NCBI RefSeq assembly: GCF_018390555.1
Contig: NZ_JAHBGB010000041.1
Coordinates: 1 to 64,000, forward strand
Origin: Ancylobacter oerskovii
Lineage (GTDB): Bacteria; Pseudomonadota; Alphaproteobacteria; Rhizobiales; Xanthobacteraceae
Length of the DNA stretch: 64,000 nt
Reading direction: 5' to 3'
Shown here: in pieces, positions 48,301 through 57,142 of the stretch
Layout of the letters: every line of letters begins with the position of its first letter
How positions within the stretch are numbered: the first letter of the stretch is position 1
The notes under the pieces: model-generated
Told to the model about the DNA's origin: nothing
The model's input: the letters and a program-made list of their open reading frames with translations, nothing else
Databases searched by the model: none
Made by a program: the position numbers and the translations under genes

Positions 48301-49111
48301 CCTGCAATATGTGATGCTCGCCACCGAGCGCGGCCTGCCGCCCGAGCCGCGCCGGGTGAACGAGCTGTTCGAGGAAGGGCTCGCCCGGGGCACGCTGCGG
48401 CTGCCACGGGTCGAGACCACGCTCGGCCTCGTCGCCGGGGTGGCGCGCAGCGGGGTGGCGCGGCTGGCCATAGGCGATCAGCGCTTCGCGCTGTCCGGCG
48501 GCTTCGACCTGGCGAGCTTCGGCATCGAGGCGCTGCTGGAAATCGAGGAGACCAAGGCCAGCACGGCCGTGGCGGGGGCTTCGGCGGGCGGCACGGCGGC
48601 GTTGCCGGCGGCGGCCATACGCTGGACCGGGCCGCTCACGGGGCCGGAACGGCGCACCGACGTCACCGCGCTCGTCGCCGCCATCAACATGCGGGCGCTG
48701 GAGCGCGAGACCCGGCGGCTGGAGGCGGAATATGGCCGCACGCCGCTGACCAATGCCGGCCATGCCACCGATGCGCCGGAGCGGGGCGCGCCGGAACGCG
48801 CGGCGCCCTCGATCTCGCTGCCGCCGATCCCGTCTCCGCCGGGAGCCCAGCCGCCGGCGGCACCGGCGCCGCAGCCGCAATCGAACCCGCTTCCGGCCCT
48901 GCAGGCGCCGCCGCAACGGCAGGTGCAGCGCGATGTCTCCCGGGAGCCGCCGCGCGAGGCGCGGCCCGAGGTCCCGTCCGGGGCGCCGCCGGCGTCCCCG
49001 CCGCCGTTCCAGATGCAGCCCGGCTCGCCGGCGCCGCCCTTGCCGCCGCCGGTGGACATCCCGCCGGATGCGCTGCTCAACCCGATCATGCAGCCGCCGC
49101 TGGCGCCCTAG
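45377..49111 (+). CDS. Large AsmA-family protein
   Basis: A 1244-residue envelope protein with one N-terminal membrane anchor (residues about 3-22, LLTLAGAVILAIAAAFAAPY) and a very long periplasmic part made of repeating beta strands, as in the AsmA/TamB group that bridges inner and outer membranes for lipid transport. The AsmA N-terminal signature is seen in VDWTQWRASFEAQAARAIGAPVVIRGP and LPTPSVVLRDVSV. An AsmA_2-type C-terminal part lies near 900-1100. The last 120 residues are Pro/Ala/Gln-rich. GTG at 45377 has GGAGG at 45366-45370. A role in outer-membrane lipid or protein homeostasis is inferred. Confidence 0.9.
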   Translation: MQNFLLTLAGAVILAIAAAFAAPYVVDWTQWRASFEAQAARAIGAPVVIRGPIEARLLPTPSVVLRDVSVGVDAGGTGLTVRELAASLTLGELMRGRIAVQNLTLDEPSGRLVLDATGRVAQPTGIGTPADLGIAAFTINRGRLELVDRASGRMLRLDDIAATGALTSLAGPLKLDGEVTAAGARQKLKLGLAAFAPDGSSRLRLSLQQLDSPFLIDADGMLSLAGGRPAFAGKASVSTTPAAQAGLPGAGASATRAGWSLSGTVNATPAGLDAKDLTLALGASERPVELAGSGRLTTMPASQGRPGAARLELSLAARQVDLNAATGGAPPLAALNEVARAVAPLAGITAAGTLELAADSVLLAGAAMREVKAGLDWSGGGWAVRTLEAKLPGGARARLAGKVAGAFPGPAPAPGGEPALFTGTVAASAEDLPAFLAWAVPQADGLAAGLPAGAAKLDAGIALGADKVELSAMTLATGGLTLTGSGSYAFAADGRRGRVDAALAGRGVDLDPLIVPARRLMAAGGEALDIGLTFSGRTVRLAGVEAAGIDLALATGVQGIDIERLALANFGGIDLKGAGRVAAVGNPDGELRATLTGGRADGLAALARLAGFEPAQEMLATLGPDLAPVNVEATLASAGGRMDLSVAGRLGAYVGKGTLGFGGDRAATGSVGLDIADGSVFLGRLGVPGVRPKLGPARLELTAAPDIDATFAFAGARLAAEGKVARAEDGRLSPDLAVRLEEADLARLLPDLAAGGVASLPARLGARLTRDGDGYRLAGLTGTLAGTPLSGGLVYRPGAPEPVEADLSLPEWRLTTALALVAGRSAGEGRWPTTGFAPAPLAKVAGRVRLDIARLALPGGLVLERARLRARLGNGRATVEDIAGALAGGELAGRLDLARSGATVRADGSLTLKGASSAPLLAAAGVARPAARGSVDLSLDFTGAGTSPRGLVASLAGQGSLALDGVEVAATSPAALQYVMLATERGLPPEPRRVNELFEEGLARGTLRLPRVETTLGLVAGVARSGVARLAIGDQRFALSGGFDLASFGIEALLEIEETKASTAVAGASAGGTAALPAAAIRWTGPLTGPERRTDVTALVAAINMRALERETRRLEAEYGRTPLTNAGHATDAPERGAPERAAPSISLPPIPSPPGAQPPAAPAPQPQSNPLPALQAPPQRQVQRDVSREPPREARPEVPSGAPPASPPPFQMQPGSPAPPLPPPVDIPPDALLNPIMQPPLAP

Positions 49112-49125
49112 CGCGGGTGGATGGC

Positions 49126-50010
49126 TCAGCCGGCGACGAACTCGTCGCGCGCATAGCCCTGCAGATAGAGCAGGGCGGTGAGGTCGGCATGATCGATGCG
49201 CACCTGTGCCGCCGCCGCCACCGCCGGCTTGGCGTGATAGGCGACGCCGAGCCCGGCCTCGCCGAGCATGGCGAGGTCGTTGGCGCCGTCGCCGACCGCC
49301 ATGGTCTCGTGCGGCGCGAGGCCGAGCGCCTCGCGATTCTCGATGAGCGCCGCCAGCTTGGCCTCGCGGCCGAGGATGGGCTCGGCGACCGTGCCGGCGA
49401 AGCCGTCCGCCTCGACGATCAGCTCGTTGGCGCTGTCGGCGTCGAAGCCGATCATCGCGGCGACGCGGCGGGTGAACAGGGTGAAGCCGCCGGAGACCAG
49501 CAGGGTGCGGGCGCCGTTGGCCCGCATGGTGCGCACCAGCTCGGTGCCGCCGGGGGTGAGGCGGATGCGCTCGGCGATCACCTCGTCGACCACCGCGACC
49601 GGCAGGCCCTTCAGCAGCGCCACGCGCTCGCGCAGCGCCGGCTCGAAGGCGATCTCCCCGCGCATCGCCCGCTCGGTGATCGCGGCGACAGGTGCCTTCA
49701 TGCCGGCGAAATCGGCCAGCTCGTCGATGCATTCCTGGCCGATCATGGTGGAATCCATGTCGGCGAGGAACAGCTTCTTGCGCCGGCCTTCGGCGGGCAC
49801 GAGGGCGACGTCGACCGGCGCCGGGGCGAGGGCGGCACGCAGCGCCTCGATATCGGCGGCACCGGTGAAGCCGATCTCGGCGGCGATCCCCTCGGCCAGC
49901 ACGCGCGGCGCCTGTGCGGCCGGCAGCCGCGCGGCGGCGGCGGCGATCAGCGCGGCATCGACGGCGGGCGCGGAGGGAGCGGAGACGAGGACGGCGTAAT
50001 GGCTCGGCAT
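49126..50010 (-). CDS. serB: Phosphoserine phosphatase
   Basis: Final step of serine synthesis: O-phosphoserine to serine. The 294-residue protein is a HAD hydrolase with the nucleophile motif DMDST (Asp84, Asp86) in FLADMDSTMIGQECIDELA. Motif II is LLVSGGFTLF, motif III the Lys in LGREAKL, and motif IV GDGANDLAMLGEAG. The N-terminal 75 residues form the small regulatory-like domain often found in SerB. It is divergent from miaA, a pairing common in Rhizobiales. Confidence 0.95.
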   Translation of the reverse strand: MPSHYAVLVSAPSAPAVDAALIAAAAARLPAAQAPRVLAEGIAAEIGFTGAADIEALRAALAPAPVDVALVPAEGRRKKLFLADMDSTMIGQECIDELADFAGMKAPVAAITERAMRGEIAFEPALRERVALLKGLPVAVVDEVIAERIRLTPGGTELVRTMRANGARTLLVSGGFTLFTRRVAAMIGFDADSANELIVEADGFAGTVAEPILGREAKLAALIENREALGLAPHETMAVGDGANDLAMLGEAGLGVAYHAKPAVAAAAQVRIDHADLTALLYLQGYARDEFVAG

Positions 50011-50090
50011 GATCGGCTCGTTCTGGGGTTGCCGGCGGGCCGGCGCCGGGCAACAAGGCTGCGCGGAATGTATTGCGCGGGAGGAGAGGC

Positions 50091-51047
50091 GTGACGAAGA
50101 CCGGCGGGCACGACGAGCAGGCCCGGCTGCCCATCCGGCCGCGCGCGGTGCTTATCGCAGGGCCGACGGCGAGCGGCAAGTCGGCGCTGGCGCTCGATCT
50201 CGCCGAGCGCACCGGCGGCGTGGTGATCAATGCCGATTCCATGCAGGTCTATGCCGATCTGCGCGTGCTTTCCGCCCGGCCGAGCCCGGAGGAGGAGGCG
50301 CGCGCGCCGCACCGGCTCTACGGCCATGTCGACGGAGCGGCGGATTATTCGGTGGCGCATTGGGTGGAGGATGCGCGGCGGGCGATCGGTGCGGCCGAGG
50401 CCGAGGGACGGCTGCCGATCCTGATCGGCGGCACCGGGCTCTATTTCAAGGCGCTGACGCAAGGCCTGTCGCCCATGCCGCCGGTGTCGGACGAGGTGAA
50501 GGCGCTGGTGCGCGGGCGCGGGGAAGACGCGGCCGCGCTTCATGCCCGGCTGTCGCGCATCGATCCGCTCACCGCCGCCCGGCTGCGGCCGAGCGACACC
50601 CAGCGGCTCACCCGCGCCGTCGAGGTGTTCGAGGCGACCGGCCGGCCGCTGGCGCACTGGCAAAACGAGGCGACGGAGCCGCCGGTGCTGCGGCCGGAGG
50701 ACGTGTTCGGCCTGTTCCTCGCCACCGACCGCGCGGCGCTGCGTCAGCGGATCGCCGCCCGTTTCCGGCAGATGATGGAGCAGGGCGCGCTGGAGGAGGT
50801 GCGGGTGCTGGCGGCGCGTCGCCTGCCGGCCGACCGCACCATCCTTAAGGCGCATGGCGTGCCCTGGCTCGTGCGCCACCTCGCCGGGGAGATCTCGCGC
50901 GAGGAGGCGATGGAGGGCGGCATCGCCGATACGCGGCGCTATGCCAAGCGGCAGGAGACCTGGTTCCGCCACCAGATGGACGGCTTCGCCTGGCAGGGCC
51001 CGGACGAGGCCCGGCACACCCTGGCCGCGCGTTTCGGCCGCGGCTGA
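50091..51047 (+). CDS. miaA: tRNA dimethylallyltransferase
   Basis: MiaA transfers an isoprenyl group to A37 of tRNAs that read U-starting codons. The 318-residue protein has the P-loop GPTASGKS (24-31), [40 protein letters not shown] and the later [13 protein letters not shown] block. [15 protein letters not shown] near the end is typical. GTG at 50091 has AGGAG at 50082-50086; the frame is open 18 bases further upstream. Convergent with the DUF1348 gene. Confidence 0.95.
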   Translation: MTKTGGHDEQARLPIRPRAVLIAGPTASGKSALALDLAERTGGVVINADSMQVYADLRVLSARPSPEEEARAPHRLYGHVDGAADYSVAHWVEDARRAIGAAEAEGRLPILIGGTGLYFKALTQGLSPMPPVSDEVKALVRGRGEDAAALHARLSRIDPLTAARLRPSDTQRLTRAVEVFEATGRPLAHWQNEATEPPVLRPEDVFGLFLATDRAALRQRIAARFRQMMEQGALEEVRVLAARRLPADRTILKAHGVPWLVRHLAGEISREEAMEGGIADTRRYAKRQETWFRHQMDGFAWQGPDEARHTLAARFGRG

Positions 51048-51073
51048 GTCGGCCGGGGGCCGGGTTTTTGGGG

Positions 51074-51097
51074 CCGGGCGGTGGATGTGCCGCCCGG
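51074..51097. terminator. Hairpin between convergent miaA and DUF1348 genes
   Basis: CCGGGCGG (51074-51081) pairs with CCGCCCGG (51090-51097) around an eight-base loop. There is no T run after it, although TTTTT precedes it on the plus strand. It may block read-through between the convergent genes. Confidence 0.4.
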
Positions 51098-51106
51098 TGC
51101 GCCCCT

Positions 51107-51580
51107 TCAGAGATCGAGGTCCGACAGGCCGGGATGATCGGCCGGGCGGGGGCCGGAGCGGTCCCAGTGGAACTTGCGGTCGGCCGCGCGGATCGGCAGG
51201 TCGTTGATGCAGGCATAGCGCCGCACCATCAGGCCGTTCTCGTTGAATTCCCAATTCTCGTTTCCGTAGGAACGGAACCAGTTGCCGGAATCGTCGTGCC
51301 ATTCATAGGCGAAGCGCACGGCGATGCGGTCGTCGGTGAAGGCCCAGAGTTCCTTGATCAGCCGGTAGTCGAGCTCCTTCGCCCATTTGCGGGTGAGGAA
51401 CGCGACGATCTCCTCGCGGCCATTGATGAATTCGGCGCGGTTGCGCCATTTGCTGTCCGGGGAATAGACCAGCGAGACCCGCTGCGGATCGCAGGAATTC
51501 CAGCCATCCTCGGCGCCGCGCACCTTCTTGATGGCGCTCTCGCGGGTGAAGGGCGGCAGCGGCGGGCGTTGCTCGGTCAT
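51107..51580 (-). CDS. DUF1348 / NTF2-like protein
   Basis: A 157-residue cytoplasmic protein of the nuclear-transport-factor-2-like fold. The family signature is strong: [60 protein letters not shown] and [20 protein letters not shown]1348 members have no settled function; the fold supports small-molecule binding or catalysis. The start at 51580 is the one that begins the family domain; the frame is open further up but that part is an out-of-frame shadow of the gene upstream. Confidence 0.9.
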   Translation of the reverse strand: MTEQRPPLPPFTRESAIKKVRGAEDGWNSCDPQRVSLVYSPDSKWRNRAEFINGREEIVAFLTRKWAKELDYRLIKELWAFTDDRIAVRFAYEWHDDSGNWFRSYGNENWEFNENGLMVRRYACINDLPIRAADRKFHWDRSGPRPADHPGLSDLDL

Positions 51581-51684
51581 GGCGTGTTCCTCTCTCGGGC
51601 CGCGGACGATCGGGCGGCGATTGGTTGCAATGTAGCCGGCGGCCGCGGGGCGTGTACCGGGTTCGCCCGGCATTCGGCGGGAAT

Positions 51685-52671
51685 CTACGCCGTCCCGGAG
51701 GCCCGCACCCGCCGCGCCGGCAGGGGGCGCAGGCGCAGCGCCACCTCGCTCGCCAACGCTACCGCGAGGCCGAGGCCGGCTACCCACCAGGCGGGCCGGA
51801 TGGAATAGCCGAAGGCGAGATTGGCGGTGAGCACCCGCACGGGATCGATGCCGGTGGCGGCAAGGTACCAGCCGGCCTCGACGAGCGCGGTGGCGAGACC
51901 GGCGCCGAGGGCGAGCAGGACCAGCGGGGCGAGGCCGGTGCCGTATCCGTAGCGCTGCAGCACGCGCCAGCCCATCAGCCAGAGGAAGAAGCCGGCCATC
52001 AGCGTCGGCTCGGTGACGTCGAGCTTCTGCTGCATGAAGAAATGCAGGATGGCGAGCGCGGTGATCGGGTAGGCGAGCGCATGCAGCCGCCGCCAGCGCT
52101 CGGCGCCGAGGCGGGCGATGGCGCCGTCCCAGGAGGTCGCCGACAGGGCGAGCAGGCCGAGCAGCGCCACGAAGCCGATGGTGAGGTAGATGCGCAGCAC
52201 GATCTCCCGCACCACCACCGACAGCGCGCCCATGTCGAGGCAGTAGAGGCCGAAATGCACCGCCACCAGCGCGGCGGCGCCGAGGCCGAGGGTGCGGCGG
52301 GCATGAAGGAGCTTCGGCCAGTTGAACAGCCGGCGCGCCGGGGTGACGGCGAGGGTGATCAGCAGCAGCCGCACCGCCCAGTCGCCGAGGAAGCGCAGGG
52401 TCTCGACCAGCGGGCGGGCGCCGAGGGCGGGGCCGCCGCCCAGCGCCCCCGAGGCGCCGCCGCCGAGGGCACCCGCGGCACCCGGGCCAAGGCCGGGCGC
52501 TCCCAATCCCGGGCCGCCCAATCCCGGAGCGCCGAGCCCGAGCGGATCGGTCGCGGCGAGGTCGCCGCGGATGATGCGGATGGCGAGCAGCGCGAAGGGC
52601 AGCAGCACCAGCAGGAGGGCGGCGATCTTCTCCGGGCTCCAGACACCCGGACGTTCGCGGAGGAAGGACAT
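51685..52671 (-). CDS. msrQ: MsrQ-like heme membrane protein (ferric reductase-like)
   Basis: MsrQ is the heme b membrane subunit that passes electrons to the periplasmic methionine sulfoxide reductase MsrP. The 328-residue protein has six or seven spans, with heme-ligand histidines in [22 protein letters not shown] and [22 protein letters not shown] and a WPKLLHARR loop, all MsrQ-like. Between the first and second spans it carries a low-complexity Gly/Ala/Leu/Pro insert (about residues 43-85) made of GLGAPGLG-type units. No msrP gene is adjacent, although the two usually form a pair, so a different partner is possible. Confidence 0.8.
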   Translation of the reverse strand: MSFLRERPGVWSPEKIAALLLVLLPFALLAIRIIRGDLAATDPLGLGAPGLGGPGLGAPGLGPGAAGALGGGASGALGGGPALGARPLVETLRFLGDWAVRLLLITLAVTPARRLFNWPKLLHARRTLGLGAAALVAVHFGLYCLDMGALSVVVREIVLRIYLTIGFVALLGLLALSATSWDGAIARLGAERWRRLHALAYPITALAILHFFMQQKLDVTEPTLMAGFFLWLMGWRVLQRYGYGTGLAPLVLLALGAGLATALVEAGWYLAATGIDPVRVLTANLAFGYSIRPAWWVAGLGLAVALASEVALRLRPLPARRVRASGTA

Positions 52672-52879
52672 GGTGGCTCTCGGAGGTGAGGCTCGATGGC
52701 GTAATGTCTACAGTTACGCGCCCCATTCCGTCTTCATTTCAGCACGGCGTCGCACGTCTTCGTGAGGAGCGGCGAGCTTTCCGCACCCGCCGCCTGCAGC
52801 GGCGAGCCTCCGTGGGCTTGTTCGGGCGGGCAAGCCTGTGGGGCGCTTTGCTGCCCCGAGGCTTCCCCGGGCTGCCGCG

Positions 52880-53953
52880 TCAGTCGAACACCCGCGTCAC
52901 ATGGCCCATCTTGCGGCCGGGGCGGGCTTCCGCCTTGCCGTAGAGGCTGAGCATGGCGCCGGGCTCGGCCAGCACGGCGGGCCAGCCATCGGCCTCGTCG
53001 CCGATGAGATTGGTCATCTCGACGCGGGCGCCGAGCCGCTGCTTGGCGCCGAGCGGCCAGCCGGCAATGGCGCGCACATGCTGCTCGAACTGGCTGGTCT
53101 GGGCGCCCCCCAGCGTCCAGTGGCCGGAATTGTGCACCCGCGGGGCGATCTCGTTGACGACCAGCCGCTCGGCCTCGCCCGTGCCGACCACGAACAATTC
53201 GACCGCGAACACGCCGACATAGCCGAGCGCGTCGCCGATGCGACGGGCGATGTCGTCGGCCGCCGTCACCGAGGCGGCGCCGAGCGCGGCGGGGACGGTG
53301 GATTTGTGCAGGATGTGGTGGCGGTGCTCATTCTCGGTCACCTCATAGGCGGCCACCGTGCCGTCCTGCGCCCGGGCGGCGACCACCGACACCTCGCGCT
53401 CGAACGGCACGAAGCCTTCGAGCACCGCCGGATGCCGGCCGATGGTCTTGAACGCGGCGGCGGCGTCGTCGCCCGCGCGGATCATCACCTGGCCCTTGCC
53501 GTCATAGCCGAAGCGGCGGGTCTTCAGCACCGCCGGCCGGTCGATGCGGGCGAGCGCTTCCTCGAGCCCCGCCTCGTCGTCGATGGCCGCGAAGGGAGCG
53601 ACCTCGATGCCGAGGGAGGCGACGAAGCTCTTCTCCGCAAGCCGGTCCTGGGTGATGCCGAGCGCCCTGGCGCCGGGATGCACCGGCACGAACTGCGCGA
53701 GGTGCTCGGCGGTTGCCACCGGCACGTTCTCGAACTCGTAGGTGACGACGTCGACGGCGCGGGCGAAGCGCTCCAGCGCCGCGAGGTCGTCATAGGCCGC
53801 CTGGGTGTGGGCGTCCGCCACCTGGAAGGCCGGGCTGCCGTCCTCCGGGGCATAGATATGCGCCTTCAGCCCCAGCGGGGCGGCGGCGAGGGCGATCATG
53901 CGGGCGAGCTGGCCGCCGCCGAGAATGCCGATGGTGGAGCCGGGCTTGAGCAT
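52880..53953 (-). CDS. purK: N5-carboxyaminoimidazole ribonucleotide synthase
   Basis: PurK makes N5-CAIR from AIR, bicarbonate and ATP in purine synthesis. The 357-residue protein starts with the nucleotide-binding GILGGGQLARMIALAA block and has the ATP-grasp core (VLKTRRFGYDGKGQVMI, VVNEIAPRVHNSGHWT, ASQFEQHVRAIAG-type segment). FENVPVATAEHL is also characteristic. Its ATG overlaps the purE stop by four bases (ATGA), so the two are translationally coupled. Confidence 0.95.
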   Translation of the reverse strand: MLKPGSTIGILGGGQLARMIALAAAPLGLKAHIYAPEDGSPAFQVADAHTQAAYDDLAALERFARAVDVVTYEFENVPVATAEHLAQFVPVHPGARALGITQDRLAEKSFVASLGIEVAPFAAIDDEAGLEEALARIDRPAVLKTRRFGYDGKGQVMIRAGDDAAAAFKTIGRHPAVLEGFVPFEREVSVVAARAQDGTVAAYEVTENEHRHHILHKSTVPAALGAASVTAADDIARRIGDALGYVGVFAVELFVVGTGEAERLVVNEIAPRVHNSGHWTLGGAQTSQFEQHVRAIAGWPLGAKQRLGARVEMTNLIGDEADGWPAVLAEPGAMLSLYGKAEARPGRKMGHVTRVFD

Positions 53954-54468
53954 CAGGCGGGCTCGCTGGAGGTCGGCTCGAAGGCGACCGAGGCGGTGCG
54001 GGCGGCGCGCCAGGCGGCGAGGCGGACCGACAGCGCCTCGTCGGACAGCGCCAGCACGGCGGCGGCGAGCAGGGCGGCGTTCACCGCCCCGGCCTTGCCG
54101 ATGGCGAGGGTGCCGACGGGAATGCCGGCGGGCATCTGCACGATGGAATAGAGGCTGTCGACGCCCGACAGCGCCTTGGATTCCACCGGCACGCCGAGCA
54201 CGGGCAGCGTGGTCAGCGACGCGACCATGCCGGGCAGATGGGCGGCGCCACCGGCGCCGGCGATGATCGCCTTGTAGCCCGATGCCTTGGCGCCCTTCGC
54301 GAAATCGAACATCCGCTCGGGGGTGCGGTGGGCGGAAACGATGCGGCAATCATGGGCGATGCCGAGCTCGTCCAGCGTCTGGGCGGCGTGGCGCATGGTC
54401 TCCCAGTCGGACTGGCTGCCCATGATGATGGCGATCGGCCGCGCATCGGCGGTCGTGACGGCGGACAT
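53953..54468 (-). CDS. purE: N5-carboxyaminoimidazole ribonucleotide mutase
   Basis: PurE class I shifts the carboxylate of N5-CAIR to give CAIR. The 171-residue protein has the key blocks [25 protein letters not shown] (catalytic His), [14 protein letters not shown] and [27 protein letters not shown]. The start at 54468 matches the family; the frame is open further upstream. It leads the purEK operon. Confidence 0.96.
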   Translation of the reverse strand: MSAVTTADARPIAIIMGSQSDWETMRHAAQTLDELGIAHDCRIVSAHRTPERMFDFAKGAKASGYKAIIAGAGGAAHLPGMVASLTTLPVLGVPVESKALSGVDSLYSIVQMPAGIPVGTLAIGKAGAVNAALLAAAVLALSDEALSVRLAAWRAARTASVAFEPTSSEPA

Positions 54469-54792
54469 GTACGGCCCTTCCCCCGGAAAAAGAAGGCGCG
54501 GATTATAGGAATCCGCCCCCGCGCGGCAAGGGGAAACCGCCCGTCGCCCGCGCGGGGCGGTGGAGGGATCCGGCACGAGGCGCGCGGGCGCGACACATGC
54601 TTAACACCGCCTTTACCGCGCGTGCCCACAGTGGCGCCGGCACACCGTTCCGCTCATCCGCGATGTGGCGCCCCGGAGACGGCTTCCGGCGCATCGATCT
54701 TTTTGTCGGCTTTGTGAGTTGAACGGTTAAGCTAAATGGCGAGAACAGGAGCGGGATACGCCCCTGTTCGGGTGACGCGAGGAGCGCAGAGC
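54469..54792. other. purE-L,D-transpeptidase divergent spacer
   Basis: No gene is seen in this 324-base divergent region, unless the L,D-transpeptidase starts early at 54736. An AT-richer zone with TTAA words at 54601 and 54727 supports promoters for one or both genes. Confidence 0.5.
54601..54615 (+). promoter_or_regulatory. Near-consensus CtrA-type box
   Basis: TTAA-CACCGCC-TTTA matches TTAA-N7-TTAA with one mismatch, upstream of the L,D-transpeptidase gene and also of purE on the other strand. Candidate only. Confidence 0.35.
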
Positions 54793-56883
54793 ATGATGTC
54801 CGGGCGTATGGGTGGCGGCGCAAGATCCCGTCTCGCGGCGATGGCGCGCACCCTGCTGGCGGGTGCCGCGATATGGGTGGCCTTCCAGGCACCCGGCAGC
54901 CTCTCCGGCGGCGGCGTCGCCCTGGCGCAGGAGCGGGCGGGCGCCAGCGTCGAGCAGGGCATGCGGATCCAGTCGGGCATCCGCACCTCCGGCGTGCGGG
55001 CCGGCAACGGCACCGGCGATGTGGGGCGCGCCTTCGATCCGATCGCCGTGGGCATGCGCCGCACCGGGCAGGGCGCGTCGCTGCTGGCGGCGCTGAACGG
55101 CGATCCCGCCCCCTTTGACATGAACACGTTGCGCGGCCAGCCGCCGGCGGTCGAGGCCGTTCCCGCCGCGGAGCCTCCGGCCCAGCCGGCGGCCGCCCAG
55201 CCGGCGACACCCGCGGCCACGGATACGGCGCCGGCCGTCGGTGCCGGGGCGCCCGCCATGGGAGCCGGCACGCCCGGTGCCGCGCAGCCTGCCGCCGCGA
55301 CGCCGGCGGCGGCGACCAATGTCTCGGCGACCGAGCCGGGCGCCTCCTCGGTGGTGGCGGCACGCATCGGCGAACTGCTCGCCGGACCGCAGGCGCGCTT
55401 CGGCGTGAAGCCGAACGAGCGCGAGGCGCTGGCGGCCTTCTATGCGGCGCGCCAGTACCAGCCGGTGTTCACCGCCGGCACGGCATGGTCGTCGCTCGGC
55501 ACCGCGGTGCAGCAGCAAGTCGCCAATTCCTGGCAGGACGGGCTGCAGCCGGCCGATTACGAGGTGCCGGCGCTTTCCGCGCATCCGGGCGAGGTCGAGC
55601 TGGCCGAGGCCGAGCTCAAGCTCGCCTCGGCTCTGATGCTCTATGCCCGCCACGTACAGAGCGGGCGCTTCGATCCCAAGCGCATCTCGGCGAATGTCGA
55701 TCCCTCGCCGACGGTGCCGGACCCGAACGCGGTGCTGGCCGGCGTGAGCGGCGCGGCCGATCCGCGCGCGGCGCTCGCCGCCTTCGCCCCGCAATATGAC
55801 GAATACCGGCTGCTGAAGATGCAGCTCGCCGGCCTGGAGGGCGAGCGGCACGGGGTGGCGCCGCCGCATGTGCCGGCCGGCCCGACGCTGCGCCCCGGCG
55901 ACGAGGATCCGCGCGTGCCGGCGCTGCGTGCCCGGCTCGGCCTGGTCGGCACGCCGGAGGACACTCTCTACGACCCGGACCTCGTGGAGGCGGTGCGCGC
56001 GTTCCAGCGCTCGGCCGGCGAGCGTCCCGACGGCGCCGTCGGCCCGGTGACGCTGGCGGCGCTGAACGGCGCCGGCGAGGACCGCACCGCCGACATCATC
56101 GCCAATATGGAGCGCTGGCGCTGGCTGCCGCACGAGGTGGCGCCCACCTATGTCATCGTCAACATTCCCGAATACATGGTGCGCATCGTCGTCGACGAGC
56201 AGACCATCCACGAGACGCGGGTGATCGTCGGCAAGCCGGAAAACCAGACGCCGGTGATGACCGAGAACATGCAGTACACGGTGTTCAACCCGTCCTGGAA
56301 CGTGCCGCCGGGCATCATGCGCAACGAGATGCTGCCCAAGCTGCGCTCGGATCCCTATGCGCTGGCGCGGCAGGGCATCGACGTGGTGCGCAATGGCCGC
56401 GTCATCGATCCCGGCACGGTGGACTGGAGCCGCGGCTCGCAGGGCTATTCCTTCCGCCAGCCGCCCGGCGAGCGCAACGCGCTCGGCAACATGAAGTTCA
56501 TGTTCCCCAACAAGCACTCGGTCTATCTGCACGACACGCCGAACCGCACGCTGTTCGCCCGCGACCAGCGGGCCCTGAGCCATGGCTGCGTGCGCGTGCA
56601 CGAGCCGATGAAGTTCGCAGAGGTGCTGTTCTCGCTCGGCCTGCCCGGCGAGGGCTGGAACCAGCAGCGCATCTCCAAGCTGATCGGCGGCAAGGAGCGC
56701 TACCTCAACCTGAAGCAGCGCTTCCCGGTGCACCTCGCCTATTTCACCACCTATGTGGATGGCGAGGGACGGCTGGTGACGCGCCCGGACCTCTACGGCA
56801 CCAACGCCGCCACCAAGGCGATTCTCGGCATTGGCGGCGCCGCCCAGGTGGCCGATGGCGGCAATGCGCCGCGCCGCCGCTGA
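54793..56883 (+). CDS. L,D-transpeptidase, YcbB/LdtD type
   Basis: A 696-residue periplasmic enzyme that makes 3-3 crosslinks in peptidoglycan or attaches proteins to it. An N-terminal signal or anchor (to about residue 45, ending ALAQE) is followed by an Ala/Pro-rich stretch. A scaffold domain comes next, then a peptidoglycan-binding repeat near 375-425 (VEAVRAFQRSAGERPDGAVG), then the YkuD domain with YLHDTPN and the catalytic Cys599 in SHGCVRVHEP. The start at 54793 has GGAG at 54781-54784; ATG at 54736 would add 19 residues. L,D-transpeptidases dominate polar growth in Rhizobiales, which fits the setting. Confidence 0.92.
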   Translation: MMSGRMGGGARSRLAAMARTLLAGAAIWVAFQAPGSLSGGGVALAQERAGASVEQGMRIQSGIRTSGVRAGNGTGDVGRAFDPIAVGMRRTGQGASLLAALNGDPAPFDMNTLRGQPPAVEAVPAAEPPAQPAAAQPATPAATDTAPAVGAGAPAMGAGTPGAAQPAAATPAAATNVSATEPGASSVVAARIGELLAGPQARFGVKPNEREALAAFYAARQYQPVFTAGTAWSSLGTAVQQQVANSWQDGLQPADYEVPALSAHPGEVELAEAELKLASALMLYARHVQSGRFDPKRISANVDPSPTVPDPNAVLAGVSGAADPRAALAAFAPQYDEYRLLKMQLAGLEGERHGVAPPHVPAGPTLRPGDEDPRVPALRARLGLVGTPEDTLYDPDLVEAVRAFQRSAGERPDGAVGPVTLAALNGAGEDRTADIIANMERWRWLPHEVAPTYVIVNIPEYMVRIVVDEQTIHETRVIVGKPENQTPVMTENMQYTVFNPSWNVPPGIMRNEMLPKLRSDPYALARQGIDVVRNGRVIDPGTVDWSRGSQGYSFRQPPGERNALGNMKFMFPNKHSVYLHDTPNRTLFARDQRALSHGCVRVHEPMKFAEVLFSLGLPGEGWNQQRISKLIGGKERYLNLKQRFPVHLAYFTTYVDGEGRLVTRPDLYGTNAATKAILGIGGAAQVADGGNAPRRR

Positions 56884-57142
56884 GGTAATATTCGACGGTA
56901 GATCTGTGCCTGCTTGAACACGGAGGGCAGAAAAGTGGCCCTCCCGGGGTCGATTTGACGCATTTTTGTTGATGCGGCACTCTTTCGCCACAGTCGCTTC
57001 CTAGCCAGAGGGCCAATGAGTGCGGGGGTTGGGCCGTAAACGCGCCCTTAACCAAACCTGACAAGACTATGTTCACCATGTCCGATCCGGCGGCGACGCC
57101 GGCTCGTCTCAAGGAAACGTTCGCTTATCGGGTTTGGGGTTC

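Noticed and set aside
45299-50242. A 1647-codon open frame on the minus strand across the AsmA gene
   Set aside because: It is an antisense shadow of a very GC-rich gene: Arg/Gly/Pro/His-dominated, with no domain motifs, and it also overlaps serB in another frame.
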